A DNA stretch of 64,000 nt from Anaeramoeba ignava (taxonomy: Eukaryota; Metamonada; Anaeramoebidae): NCBI GenBank assembly GCA_028826165.1, contig JAPDFW010000085.1, positions 248,001-312,000 on the forward strand, given 5' to 3'. Below, piece after piece: positions 32,088-42,639 of the stretch. The position numbers and the translations under genes were made by a program. Every line of letters begins with the position of its first letter. Position 1 is the first letter of the stretch. The notes beneath the pieces were generated by a model that was not told the DNA's origin, did not search any database, and saw only the letters and a program-made list of their open reading frames with translations.

Positions 32088-32400
32088 AATTAAAATTAAA
32101 ATCAAAATTTAAAATTAAAATTAAAATCAAAATTTAAATTAAAAATTAAAAATTAAATTAAAATTAAAATTAAAATTAAAATTAAAATTAAAATTAAAAT
32201 TAAAATTAAAATTAAAATTAAAATTAAAATTAAAATTAAAATTAAAATTAAAATTAAAATTAAAATTAAAATTAAAATTAAAATCAAAATTTAAATCAAA
32301 ATTAAAATCAAAATTCAAAATCAAATTTAAAATCAAAATCAAAATCAAAATTAAAATTAAAATCAAAATTAAAAATTCAAAAATTAAAATTCATTTTTTT
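32088..32400 (+). repeat. TTAAAA hexamer-repeat spacer before copy 5
   Basis: About 310 nt with a perfect run of AATTAA-phase hexamers (TTAAAA, ~32155-32283) flanked by AAATCAAAATT variants. It is followed by a triple TTTTTTCATTTTTTTCATTTTTC promoter tract. Confidence 0.75.
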
Positions 32401-32436
32401 CATTTTTTTCATTTTTCATTTTTTTTCTTTTCAAAA
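32391..32436 (+). promoter_or_regulatory. Tandem T-rich CAT start-site elements before copy 5
   Basis: Four CAT cores embedded in T-runs (TTCATTTTTTTCATTTTTTTC, then ATTTTTCATTTTTTTTC) end 4 nt before the ATG at 32437. This is the densest example of the element seen upstream of most genes in this window on both strands; the function is inferred from its position. Confidence 0.5.
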
Positions 32437-34284
32437 ATGAATGATTGTTTATTTTTTGGTGAAAATCAATTTCCAATTCTTTTTGAAAATGAACCAAATA
32501 AAATAATAAAACCAATTCAATTTAAATTTGAAAAAGAAAATGAAAATGAAAATGAAAATGAAAATGAAAATGAAAATGAAAATGAAAATGAAAATGAAAA
32601 TGAAAATGAAAATGAAAATGAAAATGAAAATGAAAAACAAATTAAACAAATTTCAACAGGAAATTATTCGACAATTTTCCTTTTTGAAAATGGAAAAGCA
32701 ATAGAATATTTAAATGAAAATGATTCAAATCAAAATCTTTCAAAAATACAAATTGAAAATATTCAAAAAGTAACTGTTGGTTATCAAGATGAAGCTATTT
32801 TAACAAAAGAAGGAAATGTATTTGCAAAAGGAAAATATATTAATCCAGAAAATCCAAATCAATTTATCAATATTTCATCATTAATTGAAGATAAAAATGA
32901 TAGAATAATTGAAGATATTGTTTCTGGTGCTTATTCAATTTATTTATTAACTTCAAATCAAAATGCTTATGGAATTGGTTCAAATAATTATGGTCAACTT
33001 GGTTTTGATTCTAAAACACTTCAAAAAACAGAAAAACCAATTTTAATTATGAAAAATGTTTCTAAAATATTTTCAGGAAATTCTTCAATTTTTGTTTTTC
33101 TTTTAAATTCAAATCAAGAATTATTTGGATCTGGATGGAATGAACAACGTCAACTTGGATTAGGAGAATCAATAAAAGGAATAAAGATCGATAAATTAAC
33201 CAAAATACAAAATATTCCAAAAGGTAAAATAATTGATATTCAATGTGGTGATGATAATTCAATAATGCTGATTGAAGATGAAAATCAAAATCAAAATCCA
33301 AAAAGAAAACTTTATTCATGTGGAAAATATAGTTATAATGGACTTGGTAAAAATGAACATACTTATGAATTTACTGAAATCAAATCATTTTTATTTGAAA
33401 ATGATAATATTCTTGATTTTTCTGCTGGCAATTCTCATACTTTGATTTTAACATCCAATTCAAAATTGATAGTATTTGGATATAATTTTTATGGCCAATT
33501 AGGAACTGGAGATACAAAACACCATTTAATTCCAATTCAAATTGAACTTCCTAAATTAAGATTTAATGAAGAAATATTTCTAATTATCATATTTATTGTG
33601 AAAATGAAAAATCATTTCTTTATTATTCTCCTTCTTTTTCCAATCTTGAAGAAGATTTGATAAAACTATTTAGAAGAAAAGAATTTTGTAATATTTCATT
33701 TAAAACCAAAAATGGAGAAATAATTGAAGCTCATAAATTAATATTGAAATATAGATTAAATCAAAATCAAAATGAAAATGAAAAACTTCAAGAAATTATT
33801 TCAAATAAATCAATTAAAGAATCAAATCAAATATTTGAAATGATTTATTCAAACAGAAAAATAAATCCAAAATTATATTCTGAAATTAAAGAAATTATAA
33901 ATTCAAATGAAAAAATTGAAGAAACAATGAAAAGAATTTATTTAAATGAAAATGAAAAAGATTTTATAATTGAAAGAAAAGAAAAACAATATAAATTCCC
34001 TAAATTAATATTAATAATGAGAAGTGAATTATATCGAGGAATGTTTTTATCTGTAACTGAAGATAAATCTAATAAAGTTACAGATTATAGTGAATTAAGT
34101 AATAAATCATTTCAAATATTTGAATATTGGATTTATTCAAATCAAATTAAAAGAAGAAATTCAAATTACACAAGAAATAATTGAAGAAATTCAAATTGGA
34201 ATTGATTATTTTCAATTAAATCAAACAAATCCAAATTTATTTGATTTATTAATTAATAAATTTAATAATCAAAATCAAAATTAA
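32437..34284 (+). pseudogene. RCC1-BTB protein, array copy 5, two frameshifts
   Basis: Reading starts normally with a greatly expanded (EN)n tract (about 18 GAAAAT units from ~32537) and four RCC1 blades. Near 33573 two extra bases (GAAATATTTC for GAAATTTC) break the frame, and it stops at 33660. The first BTB-like segment resumes from 33657 in another frame. Near 34150 one extra A (ATTAAAAGAAG for ATTAAAGAAG) breaks it again. The usual C-terminus ending at 34284 is still present. Position within the gene is otherwise conserved with copies 1-4, pointing to recent decay or to homopolymer assembly errors. Confidence 0.72.
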
Positions 34285-34463
34285 AATTAAAATTGAAAAA
34301 TTGTTTTAAAAAATTTGGAATTTTTATTGAATCAATGACTTAGAAAAAGAAAAAGAAAAAGAAATAGAAAAAGTATGAAAGAGAATTAAGAAAGGTGTGT
34401 TGATGCAATTCAAAAAAAAAAGGAAGTAAAAAAAAAGCAAAAAAAAAATTCCATTTTTGAAAA

Positions 34464-36579
34464 TTAATTATTTCTTCTTCCATGGAAACCTTTACCCATA
34501 AAACGCTTACCGAAACCCATCAAACCTGAACCTTGGTCTTTTCTTTCATCATCATCATCATCATAATAATCACCAAAACCCATTTGCTGACCAGCAATTA
34601 ATTCTCTTTGACGGGGATCCATTTTGTTGTTTTTCATTGATAATTTAACCAAATTTGTTGTATCTGTAATTTTTTTCTCAACTTCTTTTTTATGATCTTC
34701 ATTTGCTTCAAACATTAAAACTGAAAATTTTGATTTTTCATCTAATGATTCAAGAAGTTGTTCCGTTAAATTGAACCATTGTGTAAAAATATCAAGAACT
34801 CCCCCAAGTTCATCTGGTTTAACATCTCTTCCCATAACGTTTGATATGTCTAATCTTTTGTTTTTGTGATCTAATTTAGCTTCAATTAATCCTGAATAAA
34901 TTGCTTCTATTATTAAATCTTCAAGTTCTCTTACTGATTGGATTTCTAATTCTTTTTGTAAATCTTCATATTTGACAACCTTTTATTTAATAAAATTATT
35001 ATTAAAATTATTATTAAATTTATTATTAAAATTATTATTAAAATTATTATTAAAATTATTATTAAAATTATTATTAAAATTATTATTAAAATTATTATTA
35101 AAATTATTATTAAAATTATTATTAAAATTATTATTAAAATTATTATTAAAATTATTATTAAATTTATTATTAAAATTATTATTAAATTTATTATTAAAAT
35201 TATTATTAAAATAATTATTAAATTTATTATTAAATTTATTATTAAAATTATTATTAAAATTATTATTAAAATTATTATTAAAATTTATTATTAAATTTAT
35301 TATTAAATTTATTATTAAAATTATTATTAAAATTTATTATTAAAATTATTATTTAAAATTATTATTAAAATTATTATTAAAATTATTATTGAAATTATTA
35401 TTAATATTAAAATTATTTATTAAAATTATTAATAAATTTATTAAAATTATTATTAAATTTATTATTAAATTATTATTAAAATTATTATTAAAATTATTAA
35501 TAAAATTATTATTAAAATTATTATTAAAATTATTATTAAAATTATTATTAAAATTATTATTAAAATTATTATTAAAATTTATTATTAAATTTATTATTAA
35601 AATTATTATTATTAAATTTATTATTAAATTTATTATTAAAATTATTATTAAAATTATTAATAAAATTTATTATTAAATTTATTATTAAATTTATTATTAA
35701 AATTATTATTAAAATTATTATTATTAAATTTATTATTAAATTTATTATTAAAATTATTATTAAAATTATTATTAAAATTATTATTAAATTTATTATTAAA
35801 ATTATTATTAAAATTATTATTAAAATTATTATTAAAAATTATTATTAAAAATTATTATTAAAATTATTATTAAAATTATTATTAAATTTATTATTAAAAT
35901 TATTATTAAATTTATTATTAAAATTATTATTAAAATTATTATTAAAATTATTATTAAAATTTATTATTAAAATTATTATTAAAATTATTATTAAAATTAT
36001 TATTAAAATTATTATTAAAATTATTATTAAAATTATTATTAAAATTATTATTAAAATTATTATTAAAATTATTATTAAAATTTATTATTAAAATTATTAT
36101 TAAAATTATTATTAAAATTATTATTAAAATTATTATTAAAATTATTATTAAAATTATTATTAAAATTATTATTAAAATTATTATTAAAAAATTATTATTA
36201 AAATTATTATCTTTTAATTTGAGAAAAAAAAGCAATAAAATACTTTTGATTTATAAGTCATAGAAACAATAGTGAGCATTTTAAGTTTTTTAAGTTGAGG
36301 TTCAGTTAATTTTGGAAGTTTTGAATTTTTTTTATAATCTTGATAAGTTCCATAAGCGAACAATTCAAGAAGTTGAAGATAAGAAGCATCTTCAGTTGAT
36401 TTAAGTGCTTGAATTTGAGGGAGATTGACTAATTCTCCAAATACAAATAATTCAGGTTCAGCACATGCTTTTTTGATAAGTTCTACACATGCTTTTCCTT
36501 TCGCTTGTTTTGATAATATCATAAATTTCTCAAGTGCTCTTCCTCCATTTGTTACTTCGGTTACTGTTTGTGATGACAT
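34464..36579 (-). CDS. CSN7: COP9 signalosome subunit 7 (CSN7), two exons
   Basis: Exons 36244..36579 and 34464..34979 join in phase 0 to give 283 aa (human CSN7A is 275). Exon 1 has the family N-terminal helices (FVFGELVNLPQIQALK, FAYGTYQDYKKN, LTEPQLKKLKMLTIVSM). The splice restores ...YKSK|VVKYEDLQKELEI, followed by the PCI winged-helix signature SVRELEDLIIEAIYSGLIEA and LDISNVMGRDV. CSN7 is a PCI subunit of the eight-subunit complex that removes NEDD8 from cullins. That fits functionally with the many BTB (cullin-3 adaptor-type) genes nearby, although clustering may be chance. The C-terminus is Asp-rich, then Gly/basic (GKRFMGKGFHGRRNN). The intron is 1.26 kb of ATTATTAAA-type repeat. Confidence 0.9.
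34980..36243 (-). repeat. Expanded CSN7 intron, AAAATTATTATT 12-bp tandem repeat
   Basis: About 100 copies of the plus-strand unit AAAATTATTATT, with AAATTTATTATT variants. Apart from the splice ends it consists of A and T only. It splits the gene between the N-terminal helical region and the PCI winged helix. Confidence 0.92.
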
Positions 36580-37439
36580 TTTTGATAATTTGTAAAATAA
36601 AAAGGAAAAAAATGAAAAAAAAAATTTGAAAAAAAAAAATTAAAAAATTAATTAAAAAATTAAAAACAAATGAGAACTCAATTAAAAGGAGAAAAAAAAA
36701 ATTTAAATAAAAAGGAGAAAAAAAAAACTTTTTCTTTTATTTTTCTTTTTTAAATAAATTTTTAAATAAATTCCAATTTAATTCTTATTCCACATTTTTA
36801 AATAAATTTAATTCCACATTTTTAAATAAATTTTAAATAAATTTCAATTTAATTCTTATTCCACATTTTTAAATAAATTTTAAATCAATTCCAATTTAAT
36901 TCTTAATTCCACATTTTAAATAATTCTTATTCCACATTTTTAAATAAATTCTTAAATCAATTTTTAAATCAATTTTTAAATAAATTTAATTCCACATTTT
37001 TAAATAAATTTAATTCCACATTTTTAAATAAATTTTAAAATCAATTTTTAAATAATTCTTAAATCAATTTTTAAATAAATTTTTAAATAAATTTAATTCC
37101 ACATTTTTAAATAAATTTTAAAATCAATTTTTAAATAAATTTCAATTTAATTCTTAAATCAAATTTTAAATAAATTTAATTCCACATTTTTAAATAAATT
37201 TTGAAATCAATTTTTAAATAATTTTTAAATAAATTTTTAAATAAATTCCAATTTAATCCTTATTCCACATTTTAAATAATTTTTAAATAATTCTTAAATC
37301 AATTTTTAAACAAATTTTTTAATTTAATTCTTATTCCACATTTTTAAATAAATTTTAAAATCAATTTTTAAATAATTCTTAAATCAATTTTTAAATAATT
37401 CTTAAATCAATTTTTAAATCAATTTTATTTTTATTTCTT
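36580..37439. repeat. Intergenic array of TTCCACATTTTTAAATAAA-type elements
   Basis: After about 150 nt of A-rich CSN7 promoter (GAAAAAAATGAAAAAAAAAA near 36606-36625), the remaining ~700 nt repeat TAATTCCACATTTTTAAATAAATTT together with TTAAATCAATTTTTAAATAA modules. About a dozen CCACATTTT cores are present. No coding frame is visible. It lies between the start of CSN7 and the 3' end of the next minus-strand gene. Confidence 0.75.
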
Positions 37440-39119
37440 TTAAAAACAAACAAAAAAATCTAAAACATTTAATCGTTTTCTTTTAAAAAATCTCTTAATA
37501 TCCAAAAATGAAATAGAATCATCATAATCAGATAATTTCTCTTCATTTGAATTTGCATTATTTATATTTTCATTTTGCTTCAAAGAATCTTCAATAATAG
37601 TAGAAGGTAAAAAATCCCAAAATCTTATCCTATCAAACTCTTTAACCAAAAGAGGTTTTTCTGTGCTTAAATTTAGTGGCAAAAAAGAAGTTCCCCAATT
37701 AGTAAAACAACAAGATAAATCCTCATCAAAAAACAGATCAAAATTTCCAAAAATGGGCAAATTTGAATGTTGGAGAAAAGAACGAGAAGATATAGAATTT
37801 GGGAAATTATTCAACAATTTCCGATCTGGAAACAGTTTGCAACAGGAAATCAATTGAGGATCTGAAAGTAAAATGTGATTTATTTGAGCAATATAAATCA
37901 AGGATTTCTCGCTTATAATAGGATTTTTTAAATAAGATTCTGGAGAATATACAAATAAAACATCTCCTAAATCTGTGAAAATAAACCCCCACCACTCTTT
38001 TTTGCTCATCATTCTTTGTCTCATTCCCAAGGGTGAATAAGATATATCTGATGTTTTGTAATGTGATATCAGAATATAATTCAAAATTTCTTTTGCTGTT
38101 TTTTTCGGGAATTTTTTGTGGAAAAAACACTGAATTTGGATCATCATTTCAATTACAGATTCAAGTGTTTCCATCTTCTTTTTTTCTTCTTTAATAAAAT
38201 TTTCTTCGTTTCTCATTCTAGTTGGAATTATCCAAAAGGTTTGATTATTGAGATTTCTTGGGGAAAAGGGCAAAAAAAATTTCTTATTCAAATCATCCTG
38301 AATTGTTTGCATTTTTTTCGTTTTTCGTTTTGCTTTTTCTTCATCTTCATTTCCATAGATAATTTGGGATTGAAACCATTTTGTAAATAAATTGACTTCG
38401 CTATCTTCCAGAAAGCCAAAACTTGCAACTATCCTGAAATCTTGTTCACTTAACAATCCATATCGAATAAGATTCTTGTATTTTGCAAATTGCTCCCTGA
38501 TTTTTTTGGGAACAAAATAAAATCTTTCGCGAACCATCATTTGCGTTGTATATTTATGATTAAAAGCGAGCCAATTATAAATGAACTTAAAGAAATCCAT
38601 TTCATTTTCAATATAAACTAAATCACTGAAAACAATTCCTTCAAAATGTTGTTTTCCTAATTGATAAAGTTGGTTTTCATAGTTTCGAAGAAGAAACGAT
38701 ATATTTTGCGAAATTAAAGTCATCATTTTTGCATATAAACCTTTTTGGCTATCAATCCAAGAGTTATTGATGAAATCCAATACATTTTCTCTTGATAAAT
38801 TATCAAAAATAAATTCGTTAATCCAATCTAAAATTTGAATATTATTGATTTTTTTTGCTCCTTCAAGAATATCCAAAATATTGTCCATCTTCAATTCAAT
38901 TTCTCCTTTCATTGCATAATTCACAATTTCTTCTGCTGATTCTATTTCTTCTAGATCAACTTCTTCAACATTTATTTCGGGACAATTATGACTAACTAGA
39001 AAAATTGGACATTCAATTACTTTGTTTTCTTTAAGTTTAAATTTAATTGTTTTCCCTTCAAATTTTATGCCTTTTTCAATATGAAATGTTTTTTGAATCC
39101 AATCAATTCCATAATCCAT
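37440..39119 (-). CDS. Divergent BTB/BACK/TLDc-like protein
   Basis: 559-aa single-exon protein. Residues ~20-90 resemble a degenerate BTB (IECPIFLVSHNCPEI, then AEEIVNYAMKGEIEL). Residues ~90-230 resemble BACK (ILDWINEFIFDNLSRENVLD, and MDFFKFIYNWLAFNHKY). Residues ~360-530 carry TLDc-like features (KKEWWGFIFTDLGDVLFVYS, IFGNFDLFFDEDLSCCFTNW). Motifs are weaker than in the gene at 19686-21227, so the domain calls rest on order and pattern. It could be a cullin-3 adaptor relative or a decayed family member kept for another role. The start is supported by the T-rich CAT element 20-35 nt upstream on its strand. Confidence 0.55.
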   Translation of the reverse strand: MDYGIDWIQKTFHIEKGIKFEGKTIKFKLKENKVIECPIFLVSHNCPEINVEEVDLEEIESAEEIVNYAMKGEIELKMDNILDILEGAKKINNIQILDWINEFIFDNLSRENVLDFINNSWIDSQKGLYAKMMTLISQNISFLLRNYENQLYQLGKQHFEGIVFSDLVYIENEMDFFKFIYNWLAFNHKYTTQMMVRERFYFVPKKIREQFAKYKNLIRYGLLSEQDFRIVASFGFLEDSEVNLFTKWFQSQIIYGNEDEEKAKRKTKKMQTIQDDLNKKFFLPFSPRNLNNQTFWIIPTRMRNEENFIKEEKKKMETLESVIEMMIQIQCFFHKKFPKKTAKEILNYILISHYKTSDISYSPLGMRQRMMSKKEWWGFIFTDLGDVLFVYSPESYLKNPIISEKSLIYIAQINHILLSDPQLISCCKLFPDRKLLNNFPNSISSRSFLQHSNLPIFGNFDLFFDEDLSCCFTNWGTSFLPLNLSTEKPLLVKEFDRIRFWDFLPSTIIEDSLKQNENINNANSNEEKLSDYDDSISFLDIKRFFKRKRLNVLDFFVCF

Positions 39120-39232
39120 TTTTAAACAAGAAGAAAACGGAAAAAAAAAAATGAAAAAAATAATTTTCTCCTTTTTTTATTTTAATTTTTTTTTTCATTT
39201 TTCATTTTTTTTTCGTTTTTTTTTTTTGATTT
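39120..39232. promoter_or_regulatory. Compact bidirectional promoter
   Basis: A 113-nt spacer between divergent starts. The minus-strand gene has the complement of GAAAAAAAAAAATGAAAAAAA (~39138-39160) upstream. The plus-strand gene has TTTTTTTTCATTTTTCATTTTTTTTTCG (~39189-39216), 17 nt before its ATG. Confidence 0.5.
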
Positions 39233-41528
39233 ATGTCAACTGATAATAATTCTGATAATAATAATAATAACAATCAATCTCTACAGAAAAATTTGAATGA
39301 AAAAAGTCATACAAATTTAGCTGAACCTCTTCTTAGTCATTCTTCTGATAATGAATTACAAATAATTGATATAGAAAACCCACCAAACCAAAATCAACCA
39401 CAAAAACGAATAGATAGAATTAATCTTGGAAATTCATTTAATATTAACGTTAGATGTATTACTGTTAATCCAAAAAACAAATATAGAACAATTGAACTTC
39501 GCGATATAATTCGTGTAAATTTGCATCAATTTACCCATTTCAATTCAAACCAAAAATATAAATATAAATATAATTATAAATATAAATATAAATATAAATA
39601 TAAATATAAATATAAATATAAATATAAAAATAAATATAAATATAAATATAAATATAAATATAAATATAAATATAAATATAAATATAAATATAAATATAAA
39701 TATAAATATAAATATAAATATAAATATAAATATAAATATAAATATAAATATAAATATAAATATAAATAATAAATATAAATATAAATATAAATATAAATAT
39801 AAATATAAAATATAAATATAAATATCAAAATATAATTATCAATATAAATATAAATATAAATATAATTATAAATAAAAATAGAAAAAATATAAAATATAAA
39901 TATAAAATATAAATATAAATATAAAAAAATATAAATAAAAATGAAATAAAAATAAAAATAATAAATATAAAATAAATGGAAACAAAAATATTTGAAAAAT
40001 ATAAATATAAATATAAAAACATAAATATAAATATAAATATAAATATAAATATAAATATAAACATGAAAAATATAATTATAAATATAAAACATAAATATAA
40101 ATATAAATATAAATATAAATATAATTATAATATAAATATAAATATAAATATAAATATAATTATAATTATAATTATAATTATAATTATAAATATAAATATA
40201 AATATAAATATAAATATAAATATAAATATAATTATAATTATAAATATAAATATAAATATAAATATAATTATAATTATAATTATAATTATATAAATATAAA
40301 TATAAATATAAATATAAATATAAATATAATTATATAATTATAATTATAATTATAAAATATAAATATAAATAAACAAAAAAACATAAATATATTATAAATA
40401 TAAATATAAATAAAAATATAAATATAAAACAAAGTTGATTATAAATGTTACAAAAACCAAACATAAACATAAACATAAACATAAAATTTTATAAAATATA
40501 AATATATAAAATATAAATATAAATATAAATATAAATATAAATATAAATATAAATATAAACATAAATATAAATATAAATATAAATACAAATATAAATATAA
40601 ACATAAATATAAAATAAACAAATATAAATATAAAAAAAAAAATAAAATATAAATATAAATATAAATATAAATATAAATATAAAATATAAATATAAATATA
40701 AATATAAATATAAATATAAAATAAATATAAAAATATAAAATATAAATATAAATATAAATATAAATATATAAATATAAATATAAATATAAATATAAATATA
40801 AATATAAATATATAAATATAAATATAAATATAAATATAAATATAAATATAATATAAATATAAATATAAATATAAATATAAATATAAATATAAATATAAAT
40901 ATAAATATAAATATAAATATAAATATAAATATAAATATTTAAAATATAAATATAAATATATAAAATATAAATATAAATATAAATATAAATATAAATATAA
41001 ATATAAATATAAATATAAATATAAATATAAATATAAATCTAAATATAAATATAAATATAAATATAAATATAAATATAAATATAAATCTAAATATAAATTT
41101 GAATACAGGTTTCTCCCGATGATGACATCAGTATAATTAGTCAAGAATTTATGGCTGCACATCCAGAGATTCAAACAACGGGATATTTTGTATTACATCG
41201 AAGTTTACTTTTCAAAACAGGAACAATATCATCATGCCGAATTGAAGAAGGAGACGAAGTTGAACTATTTAATTCACAAGATCAACGAGCAAAATATTCA
41301 AACGAGGGATTTTCATGTATTTTTTGGTCATCACTTGCAGTTATGCTTGGTCTTATTCTGTTTATTACTTCATGGTCTTATGAATTCAATGAAAATATTA
41401 GTGCTCAAGGTACTTTGGCTATGATTGGCTTTGTTATACTCATTCCTTCAGTTATTATTCTTACTATTGGTATTTGTCAAACTAATCTTTGTGGTGAATC
41501 TTCTTTTAGTGGTGAATCTTGGTGTTAA
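39233..41528 (+). CDS. Two-TM membrane protein (TMEM230/134-like?), two exons
   Basis: Exon 1 (39233..39514) has an Asn-rich start and ends ...[10 protein letters not shown] at a GTAAATTT donor. Exon 2 (41109..41528) starts after TACAG with [15 protein letters not shown]. Together they give 233 aa. The central part ([16 protein letters not shown], then [14 protein letters not shown]) looks globular and cytosolic. Two TM helices follow near the C-terminus (about residues 153-172, [17 protein letters not shown], and 185-207, [17 protein letters not shown]) with a short Cys/Ser-rich tail. The two-TM hairpin and the G.V.L.P pattern recall TMEM230/134, but the usual tyrosine/histidine signature is not seen, so the family is uncertain. 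The single-frame reading of exon 1 into KYKYKY is the repeat intron. Confidence 0.6.
39515..41108 (+). repeat. Expanded intron, ATAAAT hexamer repeat
   Basis: About 1.59 kb, dominated by TATAAA hexamers with TATAATTATAAT patches (40150-40360) and short islands of other sequence (39990-40010, 40425-40460). It resembles the BET1 intron repeat but in the opposite genomic orientation. Confidence 0.9.
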
Positions 41529-41921
41529 TTGTTATTTTCTTCTTTTTACTTCTTTTTAATTCCCGTTTTTTTTTTATTTGCTTTTTTTTTATACATTCCA
41601 CTTTTTTTTTTTGAATATTTTTTTAATTTTATTTTCTTTCTTTTTTTTTCCCAGTTTCTCTTTTTTTTTAGCTTTTTAAATACTTATTTTTGAATTAATT
41701 CCTTTTTTTTTTTCCTTTTCTAATTTTTTTCCATTCCACTTTTTTCTTTTTTACAAACAAAACACGTTTTTTTTATAATTTTAATTCAAATTCAAATTCA
41801 AATTCAAATTCAAATTCAAAAATATTTTTTTTCCTTTTTTAAAAAATCATTTTTTTCCTTTCTTTTAGATTTTTTTTTATAATTTCTTAAAAAAACAAAA
41901 ACAAAAACAAAATAAAAGAAA
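41529..41921. other. T-rich intergenic spacer
   Basis: About 390 nt of T-runs broken by C (TTTTTTTTATTTGC, TTTTTTCCCAG, CCATTCCACTTTTTTC), a TTCAAA repeat (41782-41820), then ACAAAAACAAAAACAAAA before the PRA1 ATG. No gene is seen; it is a likely terminator and promoter zone. Confidence 0.45.
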
Positions 41922-42443
41922 ATGGGATTAAAATTTCATTTCAGATCAATGAATGAATTTATTGAAAGATTCAATTTACCTCCATCATTAGAAGATGCTT
42001 ATAAAAGACTAAAAATACATCTTGAATATTTTTCAGGAAATTATTTAATCATTTTATCAGTTACTTTTCTTCTTATCCTTTTTATGAAACCTGTTGCCAT
42101 TTTCACACCAATTCTTCCTGTTATTTTTGCTTATTACACTCTTGTTATGCGTAAGGGTGAATATTTAGATGTTGCTGGAGTTCAACTTGGAAAAGTTCAT
42201 TTCGTTTTAATTTCTTTTGGAAGTAAATTTTTATTTTGATTTTCTTTTAAATTTTCTTTTAAATTTTCTTTTAAATTTTTATTTTAATTTTTTATTTTAA
42301 TAGGTTTTTTGTTAATGTTATTAATTTTCTCTAGTCTTCGTTTAACTTTTTTCATGATTATTGGTATGCTTGTTGTTTTGGGTCATGCTTCTTTTAGAAA
42401 CCTTTCAAAAAAAGCAAGAATTGCAACTGGAATCAAATTTTAA
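41922..42443 (+). CDS. PRA1-family (prenylated Rab acceptor) protein, two exons
   Basis: Exons 41922..42222 and 42304..42443 join in phase 1 (GGA A|GT) to give 146 aa. The family pattern is clear: an N-terminal amphipathic stretch (LEDAYKRLKIHLEYFSGNY), a long hydrophobic hairpin (LIILSVTFLLILFMKPVAIF and TPILPVIFAYYTLV), a polar loop (RKGEYLDVAGVQLG), then a second hairpin ending HASFRNLSKKARIATGIKF. PRA1/Yip3 proteins reside in ER/Golgi membranes and act on prenylated Rabs as GDI-displacement or trafficking factors. A Rab gene lies 10 kb away, but proximity means little. The intron is 81 nt. Confidence 0.8.
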
Positions 42444-42639
42444 ATACTTTTTTTTTTCTTTCCTTTTTTAAAACACAATTTCATTTTTCTTTTTTTTTTT
42501 AATTCAATTTTTTTTCTTTTTTCTTTACTTTCTTTAATTCTTAATCAAAAAACAAAAACACAATCAATATTTGATATTCTTTTTATTCTTTTAAAAAAAA
42601 AAAAAGATAAAATAGAATTTTAAATTTTCCTAAATAATT

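Noticed and set aside
34972-36235. CRISPR-like regular array
   Set aside because: Perfect short periodicity without spacers; it is a microsatellite in a eukaryotic intron flanked by splice sites.
39547-41090. Open frames rich in [12 protein letters not shown] on both strands (also at 3680-4270, 55825-56517, 42620-45208)
   Set aside because: Products of hexamer repeats read in alternative frames; they lie in introns or antisense to identified exons.
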